From Candidatus Nomurabacteria bacterium GW2011_GWF2_43_8 (lineage in GTDB: Bacteria; Patescibacteriota; Minisyncoccia; Phycocordibacterales; UBA9973), in contig LCGX01000016.1 in the NCBI GenBank assembly GCA_001000035.1, forward strand, positions 1 to 16,180: a stretch of DNA of 16,180 bases, written 5' to 3'. Below are positions 1 through 5,566 of this stretch, piece after piece. The notes beneath the pieces are model-generated. The model was given only the letters and a program-made list of their open reading frames with translations, searched no databases and was not told where the DNA came from. Position numbers and translations under genes: made by a program. Every line of letters begins with the position of its first letter. Positions within the stretch are counted from its first letter, which is position 1.

Positions 1-162
1 CTTCTGGAAAAAGGTCTTTTTGTGGTCGGGCTTTGGTTTCCGGTCGTGCCGGAAGGCACAGCACGGCTACGTTTCCAGATTTCCGCCGCGCATACCCAAG
101 AGCAGATCGACCGGGCGCTTGAGATACTCGGAGAAGTGGGGAAGGAAATGAAATTAATTTAG
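1..162 (+). CDS. kbl: Glycine C-acetyltransferase / AONS-family PLP enzyme, C-terminal end (partial)
   Basis: Only the last 53 codons lie in the window, reading from base 1 to a TAG stop. The translation has the C-terminal signature of alpha-oxoamine synthases: a PVVPEGTARLRFQISAAHT segment followed by a helix EQIDRALEILGEVGKEM. E. coli Kbl, recalled from memory, ends very similarly (PVVPKGQARIRTQMSAAHT, then a helix and GKQLGVIA). Family knowledge: Kbl condenses glycine and acetyl-CoA to 2-amino-3-ketobutyrate, and close relatives (BioF, HemA, SPT) use other acyl-CoAs. The PLP lysine and the substrate pocket lie outside the window, so Kbl is preferred over BioF only on tail similarity. It has no obvious link to the copper genes downstream, from which it is separated by a hairpin and a new promoter. 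Confidence 0.75.
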   Translation, partial: LLEKGLFVVGLWFPVVPEGTARLRFQISAAHTQEQIDRALEILGEVGKEMKLI

Positions 163-173
163 GATGTGGATAA

Positions 174-243
174 CCCCCACACTTATTGCAAAGATACTCC
201 AAAGGAGCGTTATTTTATAACTTCTTTGCGATAAGTGTGGGGG
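174..243. repeat. Long imperfect inverted repeat (21-bp arms) between kbl and csoR
   Basis: Arms at 174-194 and 223-243 are complementary over 21 bp with one G-T type mismatch, around a 28-nt loop. The left arm begins CCCCCACACTTATTGC. The loop itself holds a small CTCC-AAA-GGAG hairpin. No T-run follows, so it is not a classical Rho-independent terminator, though it could stabilise or end the kbl transcript. A DnaA-box-like TGTGGATAA at 165-173 abuts the left arm. A small non-autonomous mobile element is another possibility. Confidence 0.7.
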
Positions 244-251
244 ATAACTTC

Positions 252-280
252 TTGACAATACCCCCTAGGGGGTATATGCT
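252..280 (+). promoter_or_regulatory. csoR-copA promoter, sigma-70 type
   Basis: A perfect -35 TTGACA (252-257) and a -10 TATGCT (275-280) are separated by 17 bp. The csoR ATG begins only 7 nt after the -10 box, so the transcript should be leaderless or nearly so. The spacer is almost entirely occupied by the CsoR-type palindrome, so repressor binding would block RNA polymerase. Confidence 0.85.
258..275. promoter_or_regulatory. CsoR operator palindrome
   Basis: ATACCCCCTAGGGGGTAT is a perfect 18-bp palindrome lying between -35 and -10. It matches the known CsoR operator type, G-tracts and C-tracts around a central TA. Its place directly before a csoR gene supports autoregulation by copper: apo-CsoR binds and Cu(I) releases it. 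No second copy was seen at the other promoters in the window. Confidence 0.85.
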
Positions 281-286
281 TTTGGT

Positions 287-550
287 ATGCCTACAGACAA
301 ACAAAAACTTATCAGGAGACTTAGGATTATTGAGGGCCAAGTGCGGGGTTTGCAGAAAATGGTGGACCAAGATATTTATTGCATAGATATCATCACCCAA
401 ACCTCTGCCATCAAGCAGGGTCTTTCCAACGTGGAAGACGCTCTTATGGAGGGGCATTTGGGACATTGCGTGGTAAATCAGATCAAAAGCGGGGAGACGA
501 AAAAAGCCGCTAAGGAAATTTTAAAAGTTTACCAGCTGAAACGCAAATAA
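287..550 (+). CDS. csoR: CsoR-family copper-sensing transcriptional repressor
   Basis: This 87-aa protein has the size and all-helical pattern of the CsoR/RcnR (DUF156) family, opening with RRLRIIEGQVRGLQKM, the conserved helix-1 signature. The Cu(I) ligands are present as C32, H57 and C61. The spacing (25 and 4 residues) is the same as C36/H61/C65 of Mycobacterium tuberculosis CsoR, which points to copper rather than nickel, formaldehyde or sulfur sensing. Family knowledge: the dimer or tetramer represses its own copper-export operon and lets go when Cu(I) binds. The context fits, with an operator in its own promoter and a copper ATPase starting 24 nt downstream. There is no room for a Shine-Dalgarno sequence between the promoter and the ATG, so translation is probably leaderless. 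Confidence 0.93.
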   Translation: MPTDKQKLIRRLRIIEGQVRGLQKMVDQDIYCIDIITQTSAIKQGLSNVEDALMEGHLGHCVVNQIKSGETKKAAKEILKVYQLKRK

Positions 551-574
551 TTCAGCAAGCTCACTACAGGTAAT

Positions 575-760
575 ATGAACAATATAAAAACTTACAAAAT
601 ACGGGGAATGCACTGCGCCAGCTGCGTGGCGACGATTGAACGCGTGCTTTCAAAAGCAGCCGGCGTGCATTCGGCTTCGGTCAATTTCGCGTCCGAATCG
701 GCCCTCATTGAATTTGACGAAAATGTTATCTCCGAATCGGGTTTGGAAAAAGCGGTGTAA
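575..760 (+). CDS. copA fragment 1: heavy-metal-associated (HMA) domain peptide
   Basis: As the sequence stands, translation from ATG 575 (weak AGG at 568-570) gives 61 residues and stops at TAA 758-760. It has the Cu(I)-binding loop GMHCASC at residues 11-17 and strands/helices beta1-alpha1-beta2-beta3-alpha2 of a ferredoxin-like HMA fold, but lacks the final beta strand. If made alone it would resemble a short CopZ chaperone. It is more simply the detached N terminus of the copper ATPase that continues in another frame. Confidence 0.6.
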   Translation: MNNIKTYKIRGMHCASCVATIERVLSKAAGVHSASVNFASESALIEFDENVISESGLEKAV

Positions 761-785
761 TTTTCCCAAAAAAGAAGCAGCAGAA

Positions 786-1697
786 ATGCCGGATATGGAT
801 ATGAGTTCTCCGCATCACGATCATGCGGCGATGGAACGGGAGGAGGAGATAAAAAAGATGAAAAGAAAACTCATTATCGGTGGTATTCTCTCTATTTTTA
901 TATTTCTAGGCAGTTTTCCGGAATGGTTTCCCTTTGTTCCTAAAATTTTGAATAATAATTGGCTGCTTTTCCTGTTGACAACGCCTGTACAATTCTGGGT
1001 TGGTTCCCAATTTTATAGCGGGCTGAAGCTTGTTGTAAAATACCGTACCGCTGATATGAATACTCTGATTGCTATCGGGACGCTCTCCGCTTATTTTTAT
1101 AGTGCGGGAGTTACTATTTTCCCCGCCTTTTTCTCAGAAGGGGGAATAAAACCGGCGCTATATTTTGACACCTCGGCCATAATTATCGTTTTGATTCTTC
1201 TGGGAAAATATTTTGAGGCCTTAATGAAAGGCAGGGCCTCGGAAGCTATCAAGAAACTCATCGGGCTTCAACCGAAAACCGCGAAAATTGTAAAGGATGG
1301 AAGGGAAATTGAAATCCCGATTGCCGATGTGGTTGTCGGTGATTTGATAGTTGTCCGGCCGGGAGAAAGAATTCCGGTTGACGGGAAAATAATTGAAGGC
1401 GATTCGGAAATCGACGAATCGATGATTACCGGAGAATCGATGCCGGTCCATAAAACAGCGGGCAGTTTGGTTATCGGCAGCACCATAAATAAATTCGGGA
1501 CTTTTACTTTCCGGACTACGAAGATCGGCAAAGATACGATACTTTCACAGATCATCAAAATGGTGGACGCCGATTCAGCGTTTGGCCGACTTGGTTTCTT
1601 CTTATTTTGTCCCTGCGGTATTTGTGGTGGCTGTGTTGACTTTTGCCGTTTGGTTGTTCTTCGGCCCTGCTCCCGCTTTTACTTTTGCACTTATTAA
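786..1697 (+). CDS. copA fragment 2: linker, helices M1-M4 and actuator domain
   Basis: This reading frame is open from before 786 and carries conserved ATPase sequence up to about 1568, after which the translation (ADSAFGRLGFFLFCPCG) is out-of-frame noise until TAA at 1695-1697. ATG 786 would give MPDMDMSSPHHDHAAM, a plausible metal-binding linker, with a weak GAAG at 774-777 upstream. It contains four hydrophobic helices and the actuator-domain motif DESMITGESMPV. On its own it cannot be an active pump. Confidence 0.6.
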   Translation: MPDMDMSSPHHDHAAMEREEEIKKMKRKLIIGGILSIFIFLGSFPEWFPFVPKILNNNWLLFLLTTPVQFWVGSQFYSGLKLVVKYRTADMNTLIAIGTLSAYFYSAGVTIFPAFFSEGGIKPALYFDTSAIIIVLILLGKYFEALMKGRASEAIKKLIGLQPKTAKIVKDGREIEIPIADVVVGDLIVVRPGERIPVDGKIIEGDSEIDESMITGESMPVHKTAGSLVIGSTINKFGTFTFRTTKIGKDTILSQIIKMVDADSAFGRLGFFLFCPCGICGGCVDFCRLVVLRPCSRFYFCTY

Positions 1698-2865
1698 TTT
1701 TGTGGCAGTCTTGATAATCGCTTGTCCGTGCGCTTTAGGACTCGCTACCCCGATGGCTATTATGGTTTCTTCCGGCAGTGCCGCCTCCCGGGGAATTTTG
1801 GTAAAAGATGCTGCTTCGCTTGAAATTGCCAATAAAATAAACACGATTATTTTAGACAAAACCGGCACGCTGACCGAAGGCAAACCGCAATTAACCGATA
1901 TCCTTGCCTTTAATGGCGAACACCCTAAAATAGAAATTTTAAATCTGGCTGCTTCCTTGGAACAGCGCTCCGAACATCCTTTGGCGCAGGCCATATTGCA
2001 ATATGCCGCGAGTTTGGATCAGAAATCATCCCATCCGCTTGATCAGACGATTCTGGCCGAGGCAACCAAAGAAAAAATTTCCCTATATAAATTGGAAGAT
2101 TTTAAAGCCATTTCCGGAAAGGGACTAAAAGGATTTTTGCAGATACAGAATCAAAAAGTTGAAGCATATTTAGGGAACCGAGCCTTAGTGGCAGATCTTG
2201 GCTTGGATATTTCTCCTTATGAAGCTGATATTGCCAAGCTGGAAAACGAAGGCAAGACGGTAATGATTCTGGTAATTGATAAAAAAATTAAGGGCGCGCT
2301 GGCTGTGGCCGATGTGTTGAAAAATGAATCAATCAAAGCGGTGCAAGCCCTCAAGAGAAACAACATAGATGTTTGGATGATTACCGGCGACAACAGCCGC
2401 ACGGCTCGAGCTATCGCGCTCAAGGCGGGCATAGACAACGTGATGAGCGAGGTATTGCCCGACAAGAAGTCGGAAAAAGTGCGCGAACTGCAGGGACAAG
2501 GGAAAATTGTGGCGATGATCGGGGATGGGATAAACGACGCTCCGGCGCTTACCCAGGCCAATATCGGCATTGCCATGGGCGAGGGTACGGATATAGCGAT
2601 GGAATCGGCCAATATTACCCTGATGAGAGGGGACTTGATGCTTATCCCGGAAGTGATAAGCATATCAAAACGCACGATGAGAATAATAAAACAGAATCTT
2701 TTCTGGGCGTTTTTCTACAATATCGCTTTTATTCCCGTGGCGGCAGGGGTTTTATACCCGTTTTTCAAGATATTGCTCAACCCGATATTTGCCGCCGCCG
2801 CCATGGCCTTCAGTAGCATTAGCGTTGTTTTGAATTCTTTGAGATTAAAAAGTAATAAATTATAA
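1582..2865 (+). CDS. copA fragment 3: CPC helix, phosphorylation and nucleotide-binding domains
   Basis: The open frame from TTG 1582 gives 427 residues and the ATPase identity is visible from PIQRLADLVSSYFVPAVF (about 1570) onward. It has helix M6 with the CPC copper site, DKTGTLTEG, a doubled HP region, ITGDN, and MIGDGINDAPAL, followed by the last two membrane helices. TTG 1582 is probably only the accidental first start-like codon in this frame rather than a real start. A gene caller may report this piece alone as a truncated copper-translocating ATPase. Confidence 0.6.
   Translation: MADLVSSYFVPAVFVVAVLTFAVWLFFGPAPAFTFALINFVAVLIIACPCALGLATPMAIMVSSGSAASRGILVKDAASLEIANKINTIILDKTGTLTEGKPQLTDILAFNGEHPKIEILNLAASLEQRSEHPLAQAILQYAASLDQKSSHPLDQTILAEATKEKISLYKLEDFKAISGKGLKGFLQIQNQKVEAYLGNRALVADLGLDISPYEADIAKLENEGKTVMILVIDKKIKGALAVADVLKNESIKAVQALKRNNIDVWMITGDNSRTARAIALKAGIDNVMSEVLPDKKSEKVRELQGQGKIVAMIGDGINDAPALTQANIGIAMGEGTDIAMESANITLMRGDLMLIPEVISISKRTMRIIKQNLFWAFFYNIAFIPVAAGVLYPFFKILLNPIFAAAAMAFSSISVVLNSLRLKSNKL
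1948..2061 (+). repeat. Internal tandem duplication (2 x 57 bp) covering the HP motif of copA
   Basis: Two adjacent 57-nt units encode AASLEQRSEHPLAQAILQY and AASLDQKSSHPLDQTILAE, identical at 12 of 19 residues and conservative at two more. Each carries an HP pair (1975-1980 and 2032-2037). P1B-ATPases normally have a single SEHPL motif that helps bind ATP. The units differ clearly at DNA level, so the duplication is not a recent slip or assembly stutter. Confidence 0.75.
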
Positions 2866-2866
2866 T
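2839..2866 (+). promoter_or_regulatory. Possible promoter before the DUF302 gene
   Basis: TTGAGA (2839-2844) and TATAAT (2861-2866) are spaced by 16 bp, inside and just after the end of copA. A second TATAAT lies at 2870-2875, 6 nt before the ATG at 2882. The stretch is AT-rich, so a chance match is possible. No Shine-Dalgarno sequence is seen in front of the ATG. Confidence 0.45.
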
Positions 2867-2881
2867 TTATATAATAAACAT

Positions 2882-3265
2882 ATGGAATTTGACTATACTA
2901 TAATTACTGCAAAAGTATTTGATGAAGCGGTGCAGGATGTGCAGGATGAAATTGCCAAAGCCGGCATGCGGGTTTTGTATATTCATGACGTGCAAAAAAC
3001 TTTGAGCGAGAAAGGCTTTGATAGAGAACCATTTAAGATAGTTGAATTCTGCAACGCGAAATTTGCCGATGAGTTTCTAAATAAAGACATCAAGCTCGGG
3101 CTTTGTCTTCCCTGCAAGATAAATGTTTATACCAAAGACAACCAAACCTTTATTTCCGGCCTGCGGCCGATTGTTCTACCGCATTTTTTCCCGCAGGTTG
3201 ATTTAGGCGAAAGGCCAAAAGAAATTGACCGGATTATTCAAGACATTATTAACAACTCAAAATAA
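2882..3265 (+). CDS. DUF302 domain protein
   Basis: This 127-aa soluble protein has no signal peptide or membrane segment. The family pattern of DUF302 is visible: FDEAVQDVQDEIAKAGMRVL, then DVQKTLSEKGFDREPFKIVEFCNAKFADEFLN, then LGLCLPCKINVYTKDNQTFISGLRP. These correspond to the family's FDEAV, IDV..TL, Y.IL..CNP.LA and GLLLPC.V.VY elements. DUF302 proteins are widespread, have a beta-rich fold and no firmly established function; they often sit beside metal or redox genes. Here the protein follows the copper ATPase by 16 nt. The Cys residues in CNAK and CLPC could bind metal, but that is inference. Start ATG 2882 has no Shine-Dalgarno sequence and is the first in frame. Confidence 0.85.
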   Translation: MEFDYTIITAKVFDEAVQDVQDEIAKAGMRVLYIHDVQKTLSEKGFDREPFKIVEFCNAKFADEFLNKDIKLGLCLPCKINVYTKDNQTFISGLRPIVLPHFFPQVDLGERPKEIDRIIQDIINNSK

Positions 3266-3302
3266 AAGGTCGAAAATTATTAAAATAATGAATGGAAATT
3301 TT

Positions 3303-3500
3303 ATGGCAAATTTGGGAAAATTGGATAGGATATTGCGATTTGTTTTAGCCTTTTGGTGGCTTGGGCCGTGGGCGCCGCATTTTGACGCAAATTGGGCGAA
3401 CCTTGTGATTGCAATTATCGGGTGGATCGCGTTGGCGGAAAGCTTTTTGGGGTGGTGCTGGCTGCATAAAGCGTTTCATATTGACAATCAAAATCAATAG
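3303..3500 (+). CDS. DUF2892 / YgaP-type small membrane protein
   Basis: A 65-aa protein starting MANLGKLDRILRFVLAFW, the typical opening of the DUF2892 (YgaP transmembrane) family. Two hydrophobic segments follow (about residues 10-20 and 30-50), and the end is GWCWLHKAFHIDNQNQ. Family members usually sit in the inner membrane beside rhodanese, thiol or metal-handling genes, and no reaction is established for the membrane part alone. ATG 3303 was chosen because family members begin this way and a weak GGA lies 6 nt upstream; ATG 3288 in the same frame would add five residues. The C and H residues near the end (C57, H60, H64) are noted without a claimed role. Confidence 0.8.
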   Translation: MANLGKLDRILRFVLAFWWLGPWAPHFDANWANLVIAIIGWIALAESFLGWCWLHKAFHIDNQNQ

Positions 3501-3502
3501 TT

Positions 3503-3530
3503 TTGTTTTTTTATAAATATATGATATAAT
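3503..3530 (+). promoter_or_regulatory. Extended -10 promoter before the 40-aa membrane peptide
   Basis: TGATATAAT (3522-3530) is a perfect extended -10 element (TGnTATAAT). TTGTTT (3503-3508) is a fair -35 at 16 bp. The ATG at 3540 lies 9 nt past the -10, at the expected transcription start, so the mRNA is predicted to be leaderless. Confidence 0.65.
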
Positions 3531-3539
3531 AGCAGCGTT

Positions 3540-3662
3540 ATGGGATATGGATACGGGTATGGCGGGATGATGGGGGGAGGGTTAGGTCTTGTCCTTGTTA
3601 TAATAGTGGCGATTGACCTGATTCTGCTCGGCATCTGGCTGTATAAACAAATTAATAAGTAA
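3540..3662 (+). CDS. Small Gly/Tyr/Met-rich membrane peptide (40 aa)
   Basis: ATG 3540 to TAA 3660-3662 encodes MGYGYGYGGMMGGGLGLVLV, then IIVAIDLILLGIWLYKQINK. The first 15 residues are only Gly, Tyr, Met and Leu. The rest is one strong transmembrane helix (about residues 15-34) ending in a positively charged tail, which would place the N terminus outside. The gene sits directly behind an extended -10 promoter with no leader and 5 nt before the next gene. Short YG/MM-rich single-helix peptides recur near copper genes in Patescibacteria (from memory). The paired Met suggests Cu(I) contact, but this is inference. No named family is claimed. Confidence 0.65.
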   Translation: MGYGYGYGGMMGGGLGLVLVIIVAIDLILLGIWLYKQINK

Positions 3663-3667
3663 CAAAC

Positions 3668-4072
3668 ATGAATTTACGTAGCGCAAAATTATTTCTCGGT
3701 CTTTTTATTTTACTTGCCTATATCGGCATAGGAATTTTTGGCTTGTTTCAATTCGGCCACATGTCCGAAGCGCCGATGGCGAATTGTCCCTATGCTGAGA
3801 ATGGATTTTCAGTGTGCGCGAACGGTCTTGATCACATCAATGATTGGCGCCAGTTTTCAAACGCGACCTTTACTTCGCTGTTTATTTTTTCACTTTTGAT
3901 TCTTGGAATAATTTTATATTTCTTTAATCAACACAACCTTTTGAATCAAAAACAGCATTTTTATAAATGGAAATATTATCTGGACAATACAAAGTCATAT
4001 ACTCTCTCACAAGAAATAATTAAATGGCTGTCTCTTTTTGAAAATAGCCCGTCTTTTCTCTCAAAGACATAG
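3668..4072 (+). CDS. Two-helix membrane protein with an external Cys/His/Met loop, unknown function
   Basis: 134 aa. Helix 1 is at about residues 9-28, and helix 2 at about 68-90. The loop between carries GHMSEAPMANCPYAENGFSVCANGLDHINDW in pieces: GHM, APM, NCPY, SVCAN and DHINDW, that is two Cys ten residues apart with nearby His and Met. The tail after helix 2 is cytoplasmic and charged. I recognise the loop as similar to an uncharacterised Patescibacteria protein with CPF...CPM...DHI.AW, but know no function. Context (copper operon, 5 nt after the Met-rich peptide) suggests a metal-binding or sensing role at the outer face. A terminator follows its stop. Confidence 0.7.
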   Translation: MNLRSAKLFLGLFILLAYIGIGIFGLFQFGHMSEAPMANCPYAENGFSVCANGLDHINDWRQFSNATFTSLFIFSLLILGIILYFFNQHNLLNQKQHFYKWKYYLDNTKSYTLSQEIIKWLSLFENSPSFLSKT

Positions 4073-4111
4073 CTAAATTTTTTGTCGTAAAATTTTTGGC
4101 TGTGTCTCTAT

Positions 4112-4133
4112 AATCCCGATTAAGGGATTTTTT
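4112..4133 (+). terminator. Short Rho-independent terminator
   Basis: AATCCC (4112-4117), a 6-nt loop, then GGGATT running into a six-T stretch. It sits 40 nt past the stop of the upstream membrane protein and 27 nt before the next start. The stem is short (6 bp), so it may be leaky. A 9-bp inverted repeat, AGCTAAATT at 4071-4079 and AATTTAGCT at 4142-4150, surrounds it. TATAAT at 4109-4114 overlaps it, but no matching -35 was found. Confidence 0.55.
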
Positions 4134-4159
4134 ACTATTTCAATTTAGCTAAAATCTTT

Positions 4160-4780
4160 ATGGACAAAAAAATAATCGTTTCGATAGCCGTTATTGTTAT
4201 AGGTGTTGTGAGTTTGGTATGGTGGAGCAAGTCAGTGGACAATAAAGCATTGAATGCATCGTCTAAAAAACAAAATACGATTGATTCAGAAGTAAAAGAA
4301 AAAATTGATTTCAGAGAAGCGGTGGGCCAAAAGGCTCCCGATTTCGAGCTTGAATCAATCGATGGAACAATAGTTAAATTAAGCAATTATCTCGGCAAAA
4401 ATATTGTTCTTTTCTTCAACGAAGGGTCGATGTGCTATCCTGCCTGTTGGAACCAGATGGCGGAACTCGGCAACGACTCCAGGTTTGACGCTGAAAATGT
4501 CGTGGCCTTCTCGGTTGTAACAGACCCCAAAGACCAATGGTTAGATATCGTGAGTAAGTCGGCTAATTTAACAAAGTCAAAAATAATTTTTGACACCGCG
4601 CGCTCCGTATCCAAGGCGTACGATGTGCTAAACCTTAATTCATCCATGCATCCCGGTTCTTTACCCGGCCACACTTATTTTATCGTTGATAAAGAGGGAA
4701 TAATCAAGTTTACCTTGGATGACCCGAACATGGCCCTAGCCAATAATAAATTAATTGAAGAGATAAAAAAACTCGAATAA
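4160..4780 (+). CDS. Membrane-anchored peroxiredoxin-like (AhpC/TSA, thioredoxin-fold) protein
   Basis: 206 aa. The N terminus (residues 5-21) is a membrane anchor with a few flanking charges, placing the domain outside the membrane. The thioredoxin-fold domain starts with GQKAPDFELESIDG (56-69), has the strand NIVLFFNEG, and carries the redox motif SMCYPACWNQM with C92 and C96, where a peroxiredoxin or TlpA active site would be. HPGSLPGHTYFIVDKEGIIKF (about 163-183) holds the cis-Pro-like and last-strand region. Family knowledge: such proteins reduce peroxides or exchange disulfides. The C-x3-C spacing differs from the usual TlpA C-x2-C, so the exact reaction is open. A CcdA-type membrane protein begins 2 nt after its stop and is the obvious source of reducing equivalents. 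Confidence 0.82.
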   Translation: MDKKIIVSIAVIVIGVVSLVWWSKSVDNKALNASSKKQNTIDSEVKEKIDFREAVGQKAPDFELESIDGTIVKLSNYLGKNIVLFFNEGSMCYPACWNQMAELGNDSRFDAENVVAFSVVTDPKDQWLDIVSKSANLTKSKIIFDTARSVSKAYDVLNLNSSMHPGSLPGHTYFIVDKEGIIKFTLDDPNMALANNKLIEEIKKLE

Positions 4781-4782
4781 AT

Positions 4783-5553
4783 ATGGAAACATTAATTATC
4801 GCATCACTGATTACAGCCTTTGTCGCTGGAATAGCCGCATTGTTCGCTCCTTGTTGCATTACCGTCTTGCTTCCGTCATATCTCGGGTCGATTTTTAGGG
4901 AAAGACAAAAGGTTTTATTGATGACTTTTGTTTTTTTCCTGGGTCTCCTAGCGGTGTTTCTGCCACTTGGACTGGGGGCGGCTGGATTGGGGCAGTTGTT
5001 GAGCGAATATCACGACCCGATATTCATCGTCGGCGGAGTATTCCTTTTGCTCCTCGGCGCGTCAATATTATTGGGGCGGCATTTTTCTATGCCGTTCTCG
5101 ATTCATTCAAAATTGAAAATTACAAACGCCGGCTCTGTTTTTGTGCTGGGCATTTTTTCCGGATTTGCGACCATGTGCTGCGCTCCGGTTCTGGCCGGCG
5201 TTATTGCCTTGTCGGTGTTGCCCAATTCCATCCTCTGGGGAGGAATTTATTCTCTCGCCTATGTTCTCGGCATGGTCGCCCCGCTTTTTCTGATTGCTTA
5301 TTTACTGGATAAGAATGATTTTGCCCAGAAACTAATGGAATCAAACAAAGGACTCTCTTACTCCATCGGCGGAAAAAAGATTAATCTTGCGCTAGCCGAT
5401 CTGATATCCGGCGCAACCTTCCTTCTGATGGGTATCTTCATCCTGTATCTCGCGCAGACAGACCAGTTGGCGATGGGCGGAGGAGAATTCCAGACAAAAA
5501 TTAATATCTATCTTAACCAGCTTGTCCAAACAATAACCGGCTGGCTTAAATAA
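4783..5553 (+). CDS. ccdA: CcdA / DsbD-type transmembrane thiol-electron carrier
   Basis: 256 aa with six hydrophobic segments. The two family Cys sites are each in the first half: FAPCCITVLLPSYL (C24, C25) and GFATMCCAPVLAGV (C132, C133), in the roles of the two redox Cys of CcdA. Family knowledge: CcdA passes electrons from cytoplasmic thioredoxin across the membrane to outer-face thiol proteins. The doubled CC at both sites is a small departure from the usual single Cys-Pro context. It starts 2 nt after the peroxiredoxin-like gene and is followed 13 nt later by a secreted Cys-containing protein, so these look co-transcribed. The C-terminal extension (about residues 225-256) is an added loop and amphipathic segment. 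Confidence 0.85.
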   Translation: METLIIASLITAFVAGIAALFAPCCITVLLPSYLGSIFRERQKVLLMTFVFFLGLLAVFLPLGLGAAGLGQLLSEYHDPIFIVGGVFLLLLGASILLGRHFSMPFSIHSKLKITNAGSVFVLGIFSGFATMCCAPVLAGVIALSVLPNSILWGGIYSLAYVLGMVAPLFLIAYLLDKNDFAQKLMESNKGLSYSIGGKKINLALADLISGATFLLMGIFILYLAQTDQLAMGGGEFQTKINIYLNQLVQTITGWLK

Positions 5554-5566
5554 AAAAATTAAAATT

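Larger units (their letters stand above)
575..2865 (+). pseudogene. copA: Copper-exporting P1B-type ATPase, broken by two frame shifts
   Basis: Three consecutive reading frames together spell one CopA-like heavy-metal ATPase. In order: an N-terminal HMA domain with GMHCASC, a Met/His/Asp-rich linker (MPDMDMSSPHHDHAAM), helices M1-M4, the actuator motif TGES (1428-1439), the ion-binding CPC (1723-1731), the phosphorylation motif DKTGT (1855-1869), an HP motif (1975-1980) and GDGINDAP (2521-2544), with the last two helices at the C terminus. The first break is near 758, where the HMA domain stops at TAA before its last strand and the linker resumes in the +1 frame. The second is near 1566-1570, where the usual segment between IIKMV and PIQRLAD is about 20 nt too short. 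All catalytic motifs are intact on either side, so this is either a very recent loss or an assembly or sequencing artefact. The function, if intact, would be ATP-driven Cu(I) export. Confidence 0.88.

Noticed and set aside
740..790. Programmed -1 frameshift in copA like E. coli CopA(Z), using CCCAAAAAAG
   Set aside because: The slippery-looking run (765-774) lies after the TAA at 758-760, and the frame needed is +1 (or -2). A -1 shift upstream leads to a quick stop, not to the ATPase.
2217..2675. 152-aa minus-strand frame inside copA
   Set aside because: It overlaps the intact GDGINDAP and HP region of the ATPase, and is a shadow of codon bias.
4082..4114. Promoter for the peroxiredoxin-like gene at TATAAT 4109-4114
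   Set aside because: No -35 at a usable distance (TTGTCG would need a 21-bp spacer), and the box overlaps the terminator stem.
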